Of a DNA stretch of 64,000 nucleotides, positions 52,546 to 61,162 are shown piece after piece. The notes under the pieces were generated by a model that was not told the origin of the DNA, made no database searches, and was given only the letters and a program-made list of their open reading frames with translations. Where the stretch lies: positions 1 to 64,000 of the forward strand of contig NZ_QZCG01000008.1 in NCBI RefSeq assembly GCF_003591515.1. Reading direction: 5' to 3'. Numbering within the stretch: position 1 is the first letter of the stretch; each line of letters starts with the position of its first letter. The translations under genes were made by a program, and so were the position numbers. The DNA comes from Paracoccus onubensis (GTDB lineage Bacteria > Pseudomonadota > Alphaproteobacteria > Rhodobacterales > Rhodobacteraceae).

Positions 52546-54744
52546 ATGAACGCCGAATTTAAGACCATACGCGACATCATCGCACAGGCTCGTGCCAGCG
52601 GGCGGACTGCGCTTGACGAGGCTGCGGGCAAGGCGCTTCTTGCCCGCGTCGGGATTCATGCGCCTCGCTCGGCGGTGGTGATTACGCCCGAGGAAGGCGC
52701 CGGGCATGCTGCAAAGATGACCGGTCCTTTCGTGGTCAAGGTCATTTCTCCCGAAATCATGCACAAGTCGGATGCGGGTGGGGTGATCCTGAACCTTGCG
52801 GGTCCTGCCGATGTTGCGGATGCAATTCGCGAGATGTCCCGCCGTCCGAAAATCGCAACTGCCCGGGTCGAGGGCTGGCTGGTCGAGGAAATGATCCCGA
52901 CAGGCCGCGAGATCGTCATCGGCGGTTTCCGCGATCCCGAATTCGGACCAATGCTGATGGTTGGTCTCGGGGGGATCTTTGTCGAGGTGTTGAAGGACGT
53001 GTCCTTCCGCATCTGCCCGATCGATCGTCGCATGGCGGCCGAAATGCTGGCAGAACTGAAGGGGTATGCCCTTCTTGCCGGTGTCCGCGGCGAGGCGGCG
53101 GTAAACGAAGAGCCGCTGATCGACGCAATGCTTGCCCTTGGCGGTCCTGAAGGGCTGCTTCTCGGTTTCGCCGACGAGATTGCCGAGGTCGATCTGAACC
53201 CGGTGATCCTGTCCGAACGCGGCATGATGGCGGCGGATGCGCGTTTTATCCTGACGACCGAAACCGGGCAGCCCGAGGCGCCTGCCCCTGCTGACGCGAA
53301 GGTTCCACTTGTCGAATTCGCACCGCTTTTCTCTCCCGAAACCGTTGCGGTGCTTGGCGCATCCACCAAAGACGTCGCGATTGCCAACACTTTCATCCGC
53401 CGGCTTAAGGATTTCGGCTATACCGGTCGGATCTTCCCGATCCATCCGCAGGCTTCCGAGATCGAGGGGCTGCCCGCCTATCCTTCCATCTCTGCTGCTC
53501 CTGCGCCTGTAGACTATGCCTATATCGCGATCGGCGCCCGACATATTCCCGACGTCATTGCCGAGGCGAAGGGCCGGTTGAAAATCGCTCAAGTCATCTC
53601 TTCGGGCTTTGGCGAGGTTGCAGAGGGGCGCGAATTGCAGGCCGATCTGGTTGCCAGGGCGCGCATCGCCGGGGTGCGGGTGATTGGTCCCAATTGCCTG
53701 GGCACCTATTCGCCACGCGGCGGGCTGACCTTTCCGGTCGGAGCCCCGACCGAAACCGGGCGGATCGGTATCGTCTCGCAATCCGGCGGGCTCTCGACCG
53801 ATATCATCAAACGCGGACAGTGGCGTGGCCTGCGCTTCTCGGGACTCGTCACTATTGGCAACAGCGCGGATGTGACGCCGCATGAACTTGTGGAATTCTA
53901 CTTCGCCGATCCACAGACCAGGGCTGTCGGTCTCTATATCGAGGATATCCGCGAGGGCCGAGAATTCTTTGATCTGCTAAGCCGCTATCCGGCGCCGAAA
54001 CCGGTGATCATTCTGAAAGGCGGACGCAGCGCGCATGGCCGGGCGGCGGCAGCCTCGCATACCGGGGCGCTCGCCGGTGACGACAGTGCATGGGATGCGC
54101 TTGCCGCCCAGCTTCCTGTGGCGCTGGTAACGACGATCGACGAATTCATCGACGCGCTTCTGGCGTTGCAGTCGCTGGAACTTCGGCCGGGCAGACCCAC
54201 GCAGGAAGTTGTTCTGTTCGGCAATGGCGGCGGATCAAGCGTGCTGGGCACCGACGCGTTCGCGCAATATGGGCTGAACGTCTCGCCCTTTTCCGCAGAG
54301 GCGATGGCGCCGCTTGCCCAGATGGATTTGCCGCCGGGGACGAGTGTCGTCAATCCAATCGACACTCCCGTCCGTACCCTTCAGGAAAAGGACGGCTGGA
54401 TCGCTGGCGATATCCTTGGGCATGTGCTTGAAAGGGCCCGGCCCGACGCAATCGCCTTGCACCTGAATCTTGCAGCTTTTGTTGGCCGGGGCAGCGTTGA
54501 CCCGATAGGTAACCTTTTCACGGTAATCGAAAACGCGATACATGAATATCCTGATATTGCGCATTTCGTGCTGGCGCTGCGCACCGACGGCTCGGCGGAG
54601 CTTGACGAGAAACGGCGGCAATACCGGGAAAAGGCCCGGCTGATCGGGTTGCCGGTCTTCGATGAAATTGCGCCGATGGCCCGGGCTCTGTCGATCATGG
54701 GCCATCTCGAACGGAGGTTCGCTGCCCGAAACCAAACGTCCTGA
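52546..54744 (+). CDS. NDP-forming acyl-CoA synthetase, ATP-grasp domain first
   Basis: This 732-residue ligase makes CoA esters from acids with ATP and gives ADP or GDP through a phosphohistidine. The order here is ATP-grasp (about 1-230; VVKVISPEIMHKSDAGGVIL, EEMIPTGREIVIGGF), then CoA-binding (about 260-390; VAVLGASTKDVAIANTF), then the succinyl-CoA ligase-like part (about 400-700; IGIVSQSGGLSTDII) with the phosphohistidine His505 (AASHTGALAGDD). Most single-chain relatives carry the ATP-grasp domain last. It follows the carboxyltransferase by 10 bp and probably activates the acid on which that enzyme acts. Confidence 0.88.
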   Translation: MNAEFKTIRDIIAQARASGRTALDEAAGKALLARVGIHAPRSAVVITPEEGAGHAAKMTGPFVVKVISPEIMHKSDAGGVILNLAGPADVADAIREMSRRPKIATARVEGWLVEEMIPTGREIVIGGFRDPEFGPMLMVGLGGIFVEVLKDVSFRICPIDRRMAAEMLAELKGYALLAGVRGEAAVNEEPLIDAMLALGGPEGLLLGFADEIAEVDLNPVILSERGMMAADARFILTTETGQPEAPAPADAKVPLVEFAPLFSPETVAVLGASTKDVAIANTFIRRLKDFGYTGRIFPIHPQASEIEGLPAYPSISAAPAPVDYAYIAIGARHIPDVIAEAKGRLKIAQVISSGFGEVAEGRELQADLVARARIAGVRVIGPNCLGTYSPRGGLTFPVGAPTETGRIGIVSQSGGLSTDIIKRGQWRGLRFSGLVTIGNSADVTPHELVEFYFADPQTRAVGLYIEDIREGREFFDLLSRYPAPKPVIILKGGRSAHGRAAAASHTGALAGDDSAWDALAAQLPVALVTTIDEFIDALLALQSLELRPGRPTQEVVLFGNGGGSSVLGTDAFAQYGLNVSPFSAEAMAPLAQMDLPPGTSVVNPIDTPVRTLQEKDGWIAGDILGHVLERARPDAIALHLNLAAFVGRGSVDPIGNLFTVIENAIHEYPDIAHFVLALRTDGSAELDEKRRQYREKARLIGLPVFDEIAPMARALSIMGHLERRFAARNQTS

Positions 54745-54749
54745 CCTGC

Positions 54750-54794
54750 TCCCGTATCGCCTTCGGCCTGACATTCGCATCTGGTGATACGGGA
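54750..54794 (+). terminator. Probable terminator after the acyl-CoA synthetase gene
   Basis: TCCCGTATC and GATACGGGA are perfect 9-bp arms separated by 27 nt, starting six bases after the stop codon and followed by TTTCTTTC. The long loop lowers confidence, but the position and T-rich tail suit the end of the enolase-carboxyltransferase-synthetase operon. Confidence 0.45.
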
Positions 54795-54916
54795 TTTCTT
54801 TCGAACGACACTCCGATGGCGTAAAGCTGGAGCGCGATCTGCCGAATGACGGATTTCATCGCCGCTTATCCTTTGGATCCACGCATCCGCAGCATTAACC
54901 GGTATCGAGATTGCGG

Positions 54917-55831
54917 TTAGGCAGCGCCGGAATGCGGGGGCATGTCCGGGGCGTCGGTGAATGTGCTGAGTTCTGCCGCGATATTGGCAACGGTTTCCGG
55001 CAGCCTACTGACATTCGTGCGACTGGCCAGCGCCCGAAACGGGATAATCGGGAATGCCGGCGTGGTCTGCACCCGGATCAGCTTCCCCTCGGCCAGAGCG
55101 TCGGTGAAACATTGCACCGGCAGCAGCGTAATGCCCAGCCCCATCATCGCAAGTGATCCCGCAACCCCCATGCTTTTGCAGATGCCGACATAATCCGGGC
55201 TGCCGACCGAACCGAACCATTCGGCAATGGTAACGGCATGAAAACTTTCTTCGGAAAGCGTGATAACCGGAAGCTCGACCAGATCGGCGGGCGCCAGCGG
55301 GTGCCCGGGGTTACACAGGGACGGGCTGGCCATCCATGCGAATTCCACCGACCCAAGCGGGCGGGTCACATGCCGGCTGTTCCGGTCCCCGCCGGGGGCA
55401 AGCACGACATCGAGACTGCCGGCATCCAGCCTGGTTTCCAACTCGCGGGTCAGGGCCTCTTCGATCTCGATCTGCACCTTGGGGAACCTGTGCCGCATCT
55501 CGCTGACGAAAAGCGGCAGCCAGGTCATCGATACGACCTCGGCCACGCCGATACGCACCAGCCCCGAGATGCTTCCCGTTGCCGAAATGCGATCGCGCAT
55601 CTCTGCGGTGCTGCGCAAAACCTTTTCGACATAGGGAAGCAGTTCGCGGCCAAGATCGGTTGGCCGGGCAGCCCCTTTGGCGCGGTCGAACAAAACCACG
55701 CCCAGTTCCCGTTCGAGTTCCTGAATTCGCATCGAAACGGTGGATTGGGTCGAGTTGATCTTTTCCGCCGCGGATTTGAAACTGCCCAGTTTCACGGCCC
55801 AGTAAAAGGTTTCAAGTCGTCTGAGATTCAC
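54917..55831 (-). CDS. LysR-family transcriptional regulator
   Basis: This 304-residue regulator has an N-terminal helix-turn-helix (residues 1-60; FYWAVKLGSFKSAAEKINST followed by QSTVSMRIQELERELGVVLF) and a two-lobe effector domain (about 90-300). It lies downstream of the AtoE-type transporter gene on the same strand with a 72-bp gap. Its targets are probably that transporter and perhaps the flavin monooxygenase genes. The palindrome at 57264-57282 is a candidate site. Confidence 0.9.
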   Translation of the reverse strand: MNLRRLETFYWAVKLGSFKSAAEKINSTQSTVSMRIQELERELGVVLFDRAKGAARPTDLGRELLPYVEKVLRSTAEMRDRISATGSISGLVRIGVAEVVSMTWLPLFVSEMRHRFPKVQIEIEEALTRELETRLDAGSLDVVLAPGGDRNSRHVTRPLGSVEFAWMASPSLCNPGHPLAPADLVELPVITLSEESFHAVTIAEWFGSVGSPDYVGICKSMGVAGSLAMMGLGITLLPVQCFTDALAEGKLIRVQTTPAFPIIPFRALASRTNVSRLPETVANIAAELSTFTDAPDMPPHSGAA

Positions 55832-55903
55832 GTCACATCCTGCCAGGCAAGAATGACCGGACCAGTCATGACGAACCGCCCGGCCAGGTTTTCAAGAGAG
55901 CTT

Positions 55904-57223
55904 TCAGAACAACCAAAGACCGCTGATGACCAACACGCCCGACGCAAAGGTCTGCATCATGCAGAATCCCATAATATCGCGTGCCTTCAGCCCTGCAATG
56001 GCAAGGATGGGCACCGCCCAGAAAGGCTGGATCAGGTTCGTCCATGCGTCGCCCCATGCCACAGCCATGGCGACCCGTGGAAGATCGGCATTCAACTGCA
56101 GGGCGGCCTCCATCATGATCGGACCCTGCACAGCCCATTGCCCGCCACCCGACGGAATGAACAGGTTCAGGACGCCGGCGGACAGGAATGACCAGATCGG
56201 CAGAGTATCGGCATTCGATACCTGGATGAAAAAGTCGCTCAATGCGGATGACAGGCCGGACATCGACATGATTCCCATGATCCCGGCATAGAACGGAAAC
56301 TGGATAACGATGGCCCCGACATGCTTGATGCCTTCGTTCAGTGCCGCGATAAAGCGCCTTGGCGTGCCATGCAGGATAATGCCCAGAGCCAGGAATAACA
56401 GATTGATGGTGTTGATATTCAGCCCGCTTTTCCCGGTCACAAGACAATAGATCACGTAAAACATGGCAGCCCCGCCGATCAGCAGGGACACAAGCCAGCT
56501 GTTTTCCAACTTGTCGGCAAGGGTTTCGTTGCCGGGATCGACCGGAAAGCTGTCCTCCGCCTTCAGCTTTTCGGGGTCGACGCAGACGGGTTTGTCGATC
56601 CCGCGCAGCATCAGCAGGTTTATTGCGGGAACGGCAATAAACAGCGAAATGACGATGAACAGGTTGAAGGCGGTGAAGATGGTTTCGGATGCCGGAATGA
56701 CCCCGATCGTGTCGACCAGAAAATGATCGGGCGTTGCGATCAGCAAGGGAATTGATCCCGAAAGCCCGCCGTGAAACACGATCCAGCCGGAATAGGCGCT
56801 TGCCACCAGCAGGCGGTAATCGACCTGCGGCACGCGCGCGGCGATCCGGCGCGCCAGAATGGCGCCGACGATCAATCCCAATCCCCAGTTCAGCCAGCTT
56901 GCGGTCAGGGCGCCCAGACTCACCAGCAGGATGGCCTTGACCGGCGACGTTGCCAGCGAGGCGAATTGTGTCAGCATCCGGCTGAACAGCGGGGTCGTCG
57001 ACAGCACGAAGCCGCTGACGACGATCAGCACCATCTGCATCGAAAAGGCCAGCAATTCCCAGACTGAATCGCCCCAGTAATTGACCAGTTCGACCGGCCC
57101 CGTCCCCATCAGCACGATTGCGGCGATGGCCGATAGAATTGTCAGGATGAAGGCAAACAGCAAAGGGTCGGGCATCCATCTTTCGACGGCCCGGACCGAT
57201 AGTTTAAATATCATTCCAAACAT
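55904..57223 (-). CDS. atoE: AtoE-family short-chain fatty acid transporter
   Basis: This 439-residue inner-membrane protein has about ten to twelve hydrophobic segments. Family landmarks are MPDPLLFAFILTILSA near the N-terminus, TASWLNWGLGLIVGAILARR, FPFYAGIMGIMSMSGL and FIPSGGGQWAVQGPIMMEAA. AtoE proteins take up short-chain fatty acids such as acetoacetate or butyrate. Its gene is divergent from the MFS gene at 57608. A role in uptake or release of an acid linked to the CoA-transferase pathway downstream is possible. Confidence 0.88.
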   Translation of the reverse strand: MFGMIFKLSVRAVERWMPDPLLFAFILTILSAIAAIVLMGTGPVELVNYWGDSVWELLAFSMQMVLIVVSGFVLSTTPLFSRMLTQFASLATSPVKAILLVSLGALTASWLNWGLGLIVGAILARRIAARVPQVDYRLLVASAYSGWIVFHGGLSGSIPLLIATPDHFLVDTIGVIPASETIFTAFNLFIVISLFIAVPAINLLMLRGIDKPVCVDPEKLKAEDSFPVDPGNETLADKLENSWLVSLLIGGAAMFYVIYCLVTGKSGLNINTINLLFLALGIILHGTPRRFIAALNEGIKHVGAIVIQFPFYAGIMGIMSMSGLSSALSDFFIQVSNADTLPIWSFLSAGVLNLFIPSGGGQWAVQGPIMMEAALQLNADLPRVAMAVAWGDAWTNLIQPFWAVPILAIAGLKARDIMGFCMMQTFASGVLVISGLWLF

Positions 57224-57607
57224 TTGCAGGCTTCCTCCCTTCGCGCGGCATGCTCCGCGATTTTGTTACTTCTCAGGTAACAGCAAGGCCGCCGGACACC
57301 CCCCGTGCCCGGCTCGCTCCCTATATCGCGCTGGTAAAGGCTATTGCGGAAATCACTGATGCAATGTTTGATTTCCCCGCCAGTCTGCGCAATCCGGCTT
57401 GCCTGAAAAACATTGCTGAATTCATGCCGTCGCTCAAGCGAGTTAAATTGGAGCGTTCGGATCAAGGGATTTGAACCATCAGCCGAAAGTCCCGGGTTCG
57501 GGAATTCTGATATGAGAAGATCAACAGATGTGGTTTGCCTTATGCCGGTCCGGACAGTTACCACCGAAACAGAACGGTTTCACGATGGCCGGTCGACAGG
57601 AGGGCGA
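57224..57607. other. Divergent promoter region between atoE and the MFS gene
   Basis: These 384 bp hold no convincing gene, although the MFS frame is open back to 57413. A palindrome lies near the atoE start at 57264-57282. Around 57469-57495 there is a stretch beginning ATCAAGGGATTTGAACC that resembles one at 63689-63715. In frame, both would encode IK-x-FEP. The MFS ribosome site AGGAGGG is at 57598-57604. Confidence 0.45.
57264..57282. promoter_or_regulatory. 19-bp palindrome upstream of atoE
   Basis: TGTTAC and GTAACA are perfect arms around a 7-bp centre, 41 bp upstream of the atoE start. The form (T, N11, A inside a dyad) agrees with LysR-type boxes, and a LysR gene is next to atoE. 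A GntR- or TetR-type site would look similar. Confidence 0.4.
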
Positions 57608-58756
57608 ATGCGCAAGACCCGATCCGAATACGCGCTTATTCTGGCAGGCGCGGCGGCGCCGTTTGTCGGGGTGGGGCTTGGGCGTTTCGCCTATAATCCG
57701 CTATTTCCCGAAATGGTGTCCGCCGGCTGGCTTTTACCTGCCGGCGGCGGCTATGTCGGGGCATTCAATCTGGCCGGTTATCTGTCAGGGGTGATGATGG
57801 GCCGTAGCGTGGCGGCGCGTGCCGGCGTGCCCTTCACGATCAATGCGGCCATGGGATTGATGGCCCTTTCCTTTCTTGCCTCTGCCGTGAATCTGGGATT
57901 GGCATGGCTGTGCGGTGCACGATTTCTTGCGGGATTTTCCGGGGGCGTCCTGATGGTTCTGGCCGGTCCGGTAGTTCAATCCTGCGTCTCGGCGGGCCGG
58001 CGAGGCATCGCGGGCGGCATCGTGATTTCGGGAGTTGGAACCGGGATCATATTCGGAGCGGCGATCATGCCCTTGCTTCTGGGCTTTGGCATTGTCGGCG
58101 CATGGGCTGGGCTGGCACTGATCACGCTGGCGATCTGGGGCCTGACCTGCCATCTGTGGCCCGCGGTCAGCATAAGCGCCGGTTCCGGAATGGCCGTGAC
58201 GGCCCGCAACGCCCGGTTGATGGTTGTGGCTTACGGGCTGGCAGGTGCCGGAATGGTGCCGCATATGGTCTATCTGTCCGATCTGTTCATCCGCGGCCGG
58301 GGCTACTCCTTCGGCCTTGCCTCGACCGCCTGGTTGTTATTCGGTGTCGGTGCAATTCTGGGCTCATTGCTTGGCGGGAAAGCTGTTGACCGGCTCGGCG
58401 GCTACAGGGCGACGCTTATGTGGCTGGCGGTGCAGATTGCGGGAATTGCACTGCTGTTGATATGGGGAAAACAGGCCGCGCTGGCGGCTGGTTTTCTGGG
58501 CGGCTTTGGCGGGATCGGGTTAACCGGCGTGGTTCTGGGCTATGCGCATGAACTGAACCCCGCGATCTCTGGAATAATCTGGAAGGCCGCAACCGCCGCA
58601 TTCGCGATCTGTCAGGCCGTGGGATCCTTTGCGCTCGCATTCCTGTTCGACATCAGTCAGTCGCATTTCCCGGTGGTCATCGCGGGCCTGCTGCTGTCCG
58701 CTGCAGCTTTCGGACTTCTGGTGATCGGCCCGCGCAACGCGCCCGGGAAAAGCTAA
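57608..58756 (+). CDS. YbfB/YjiJ-family MFS transporter
   Basis: This 382-residue membrane protein has about twelve segments. The N-terminal signature APFVGVGLGRFAYNPLFPEM is typical of the YbfB/YjiJ (MFS_4) family. Later regions include AGFSGGVLMVLAGPVVQSCV and LLGGKAVDRLGGYRATLMW. ATG 57608 follows AGGAGGG; the upstream open frame lacks membrane segments. The stop overlaps the stop of the convergent flavin reductase gene by two bases. Members of this family are mostly uncharacterised exporters or importers. Confidence 0.87.
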   Translation: MRKTRSEYALILAGAAAPFVGVGLGRFAYNPLFPEMVSAGWLLPAGGGYVGAFNLAGYLSGVMMGRSVAARAGVPFTINAAMGLMALSFLASAVNLGLAWLCGARFLAGFSGGVLMVLAGPVVQSCVSAGRRGIAGGIVISGVGTGIIFGAAIMPLLLGFGIVGAWAGLALITLAIWGLTCHLWPAVSISAGSGMAVTARNARLMVVAYGLAGAGMVPHMVYLSDLFIRGRGYSFGLASTAWLLFGVGAILGSLLGGKAVDRLGGYRATLMWLAVQIAGIALLLIWGKQAALAAGFLGGFGGIGLTGVVLGYAHELNPAISGIIWKAATAAFAICQAVGSFALAFLFDISQSHFPVVIAGLLLSAAAFGLLVIGPRNAPGKS

Positions 58757-59292
58757 TCGACCATGTCCACCGGGCCGGTTTCATGAGTTGCCGGGGGGTG
58801 ATCCGTGAAGGTGCCATAGCCGCCGCGATAGAACAGCAACGGCGTTCCCGGAGCGCCCGCCGACAGCGTTTCGACCCGGCACAGGACGATCCGGTGGTCG
58901 CCGGCATCAAGGACAGCTTCGCGCCGGCACTCGATATAGGCCAGCGAGTCGGCGATCATCGGATTGCCCCGGGCAGAGGATGCCCAGGGCAGCTTTTTGA
59001 ACCGGTCGGGGCTTTTCGAGGTCAGGATGCGGCAGATATCCTTCTGATCCGCGCCCAGAATGTTGATGCAATAGTGCTGCAACGGCGCCAGCCGCGACCA
59101 GGATGACGACGTCTTGCCCGGCATGAAGGAAACCAGCGGCGGTTCCAGCGATACCGAACCGAAACTGCCAAGGATCATCCCGGCAGGCTGGCCGTCGCCG
59201 CCAAGGCCGGTCACCGCCACGACACCGGTTGGATATTGCCCAAGCACCTCGCGAAACAGGCCAGAGGTGATGTTGGAGGTGTGATCGGACAT
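58753..59292 (-). CDS. Flavin reductase (RutF/HpaC family)
   Basis: This 179-residue protein of the FMN-binding split-barrel family has YPTGVVAVTGLGGDGQPAGMI and LGSFGSVSLEPPLVSFMPGK near the N-terminus and CINILGADQKDICRILT in the middle, and later a CRVET-type region. Such enzymes reduce free flavin with NAD(P)H for a partner monooxygenase. The partner is most likely the LLM enzyme at 62388 in the same leftward run. It is the last gene of the run, 41 bp after the RibB-type gene. Confidence 0.9.
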   Translation of the reverse strand: MSDHTSNITSGLFREVLGQYPTGVVAVTGLGGDGQPAGMILGSFGSVSLEPPLVSFMPGKTSSSWSRLAPLQHYCINILGADQKDICRILTSKSPDRFKKLPWASSARGNPMIADSLAYIECRREAVLDAGDHRIVLCRVETLSAGAPGTPLLFYRGGYGTFTDHPPATHETGPVDMVD

Positions 59293-59333
59293 GGTTTCCC
59301 CTTTGGAAATGGCGGATTGTTGGCGTGGTGACG

Positions 59334-60413
59334 CTAAGCGCCGCAGTTTCCTTCTACGGGCGCGAAACCCGCGCCAATCCTACCCGATCCGTTATGGCTG
59401 GGCTTGTGATCCGCGTGGAGCCGGGGGCTGCTGATCCCCAGGCTGGTCAGGATCTGTGTCGCCAACCCGGTCTGGGACCAATGGCGCTCGCGCCTGCACT
59501 CTGATACGGATAGCTGGCGATCCTGCGACGCCAGCCGGATGCCGCCTGTCTCATCGCGCAGATAGATCAGCACTCCGCGGCCCAGTTGCCGGATCTCGCG
59601 CAGGCTTTGGTGAAGCCCGGTGTCGCCAAGGATCACGTCGGTCACGACAGAGGATCTGTGTATCCGAACCGGAACCTCTTGCCCGCCAGAGATATCGCCA
59701 TGCACGAAGGCGAATTGACGGACCGGATCGAACGGAGTCGAAAACGCATATCCGGTAACCGGCCCGATCATGCTGTTGCAGGAAAACGGCTCTGACCGGG
59801 TGACCAGAAGCTCGTTTTCGCGCCGCCAGCAGATCAGTTCGTCGACCGAAACGACCGGAAGGGCTTCACGCGCCGCGAAAGCACGGATCTGCGCGCCCTT
59901 CATGACCGTGCCGTCGTCATTGGCCAATTCGCAGATGACCCCGACCGGCGGCAGCCCCGCCAGCTGACACAGATCCACCGCGGCTTCGGTATGGCCTGCG
60001 CGGACAAGCACCCCGCCATCCCGGGCGATCAGCGGGAACACATGTCCCGGCCGCACGAAATCCCGCGGGCCCATATCGGGATCCGCCAATGCGCGGACTG
60101 TATTGCTGCGCTGCCCGGCCGAGATGCCGGTCGTCAATCCATGAACGCAATCCACCGTCACCGTGAATGCAGTGCCCAATGGCGCGTCGTTCCGGGCGAC
60201 CATCGGCGCGAGATCAAGACGGGCCGCCAGCTCCGAGGATAAGGGGGCACAAACAATCCCGCAGGAATTCCGGATGATGAATGCCATGTTCCCGGCCGTG
60301 CAATGGCTGGCAGCCATGACCAGATCGCCTTCAGCCTCGCGGTCGGCATCGTCGGTGACGATGATCATCCGGCCCGCGCGGATGGCTGATATCGCCGTGG
60401 TGACCGCGTTCAT
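59334..60413 (-). CDS. 3,4-Dihydroxy-2-butanone 4-phosphate synthase with degenerate GTP cyclohydrolase II-like domain
   Basis: This 359-residue protein has two halves. Residues 1-205 keep the RibB features: the acidic loop TDDADREAEGDLVMAA, VFPLIARDGGVLVRAGHTEA and GVICELANDDGTVM, so synthesis of the riboflavin precursor from ribulose 5-phosphate is likely. The C-terminal half starts like RibA (VPVRIHRSSVVTDVI) but lacks the zinc-binding cysteines normally found in RCDCG, so cyclohydrolase activity is unlikely. The start overlaps the crotonase stop (ATGA). A flavin precursor gene inside a flavin-monooxygenase operon suggests local flavin supply. Confidence 0.85.
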   Translation of the reverse strand: MNAVTTAISAIRAGRMIIVTDDADREAEGDLVMAASHCTAGNMAFIIRNSCGIVCAPLSSELAARLDLAPMVARNDAPLGTAFTVTVDCVHGLTTGISAGQRSNTVRALADPDMGPRDFVRPGHVFPLIARDGGVLVRAGHTEAAVDLCQLAGLPPVGVICELANDDGTVMKGAQIRAFAAREALPVVSVDELICWRRENELLVTRSEPFSCNSMIGPVTGYAFSTPFDPVRQFAFVHGDISGGQEVPVRIHRSSVVTDVILGDTGLHQSLREIRQLGRGVLIYLRDETGGIRLASQDRQLSVSECRRERHWSQTGLATQILTSLGISSPRLHADHKPSHNGSGRIGAGFAPVEGNCGA

Positions 60414-61162
60414 GCCGCACCTGCCCGAAGATAGGCTGCGATGCGGTTCTTCAGCCCCGGTTCGGCCAATGACCGCACCATATCAGCCAGATCGGCATCA
60501 TCGGTATCGGTTCGGGTCATCCCGATGATTCTGGCGGCGGCGGCACCGGGCAGATCCGCCGGGGCCCCGGCCAGGGTAGCGATGGTGGTTTCGATCTCTG
60601 CGGGTTCGACCAGATGGGTCAGCAAGCCCCATTCCAGCGCCTCTTCCGCAGGAATCATGCGGTTTTCAAGCAGGATCTGCCGCGCCCGGTCCTGACCGGC
60701 AATCGCCGCCAGATGCCGGGTGCCAAGAGCCACCCCGAACCGGAATCCCGGAAAACGGAACCGCGCGCGCGGCGTGCCGATGCGCCATGTGCAGGCGATT
60801 GCCAGATCGGCCCCGGCACCATAGGCCGCGCCTTCAATGACCGCGATCGAGGCCAGAGGCCCCCTGCGCAGGCGTTGCAGCAATCCCTCGATGTGCACAA
60901 AGCGCAGGAGGATGTCGCCTTCGGTCTGATCCTCGACGCCTGACAGATCGAAGCCTGCTGAAAAGGCCCGATGCGCCGACCGAAGAATAACCGTCGCCCC
61001 TTGATCCGTTGCGGCTGTCAGGCCCGCCAGTTCGGCATCCAGCGCCTGCACCATTGTAGCGTCAAGCGCATTGGCCTTTTCCAGCCGCTGCATGGTCAGG
61101 GTCCGGATCATCGCCCTTTCATCATGGCGAATATCAAGAAGGCTCTCGCGGGCCGTGGTCAT
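60410..61162 (-). CDS. Crotonase-superfamily protein lacking both classical glutamates
   Basis: This 250-residue crotonase-fold protein has the first oxyanion-hole region AHRAFSAGFDLSGVED and the second AVIEGAAYGAGADLAIACTW. At the two catalytic positions of enoyl-CoA hydratase it has Asp in GAGADLA (Glu144 in the rat enzyme) and Gly in RFRFPGFRFG (Glu164). It is therefore not a standard hydratase and may be an isomerase, hydrolase, decarboxylase or lyase. ATG 61162 overlaps the CoA-transferase stop (ATGA). It probably acts on the CoA ester made by that enzyme. Confidence 0.83.
   Translation of the reverse strand: MTTARESLLDIRHDERAMIRTLTMQRLEKANALDATMVQALDAELAGLTAATDQGATVILRSAHRAFSAGFDLSGVEDQTEGDILLRFVHIEGLLQRLRRGPLASIAVIEGAAYGAGADLAIACTWRIGTPRARFRFPGFRFGVALGTRHLAAIAGQDRARQILLENRMIPAEEALEWGLLTHLVEPAEIETTIATLAGAPADLPGAAAARIIGMTRTDTDDADLADMVRSLAEPGLKNRIAAYLRAGAA

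Noticed and set aside
52423..53883. 486-codon minus-strand open frame
   Set aside because: Antisense to the acyl-CoA synthetase and without domain motifs.
55866..57179. 437-codon minus-strand frame overlapping atoE
   Set aside because: Out-of-frame shadow; the 55904-57223 frame has membrane segments and AtoE motifs.
57455..57510. tRNA-like stretch (AAGGGATTTGAACC resembles a reversed T arm)
   Set aside because: The acceptor and anticodon stems do not form, and the T stem has a mismatch; no tRNA can be folded.
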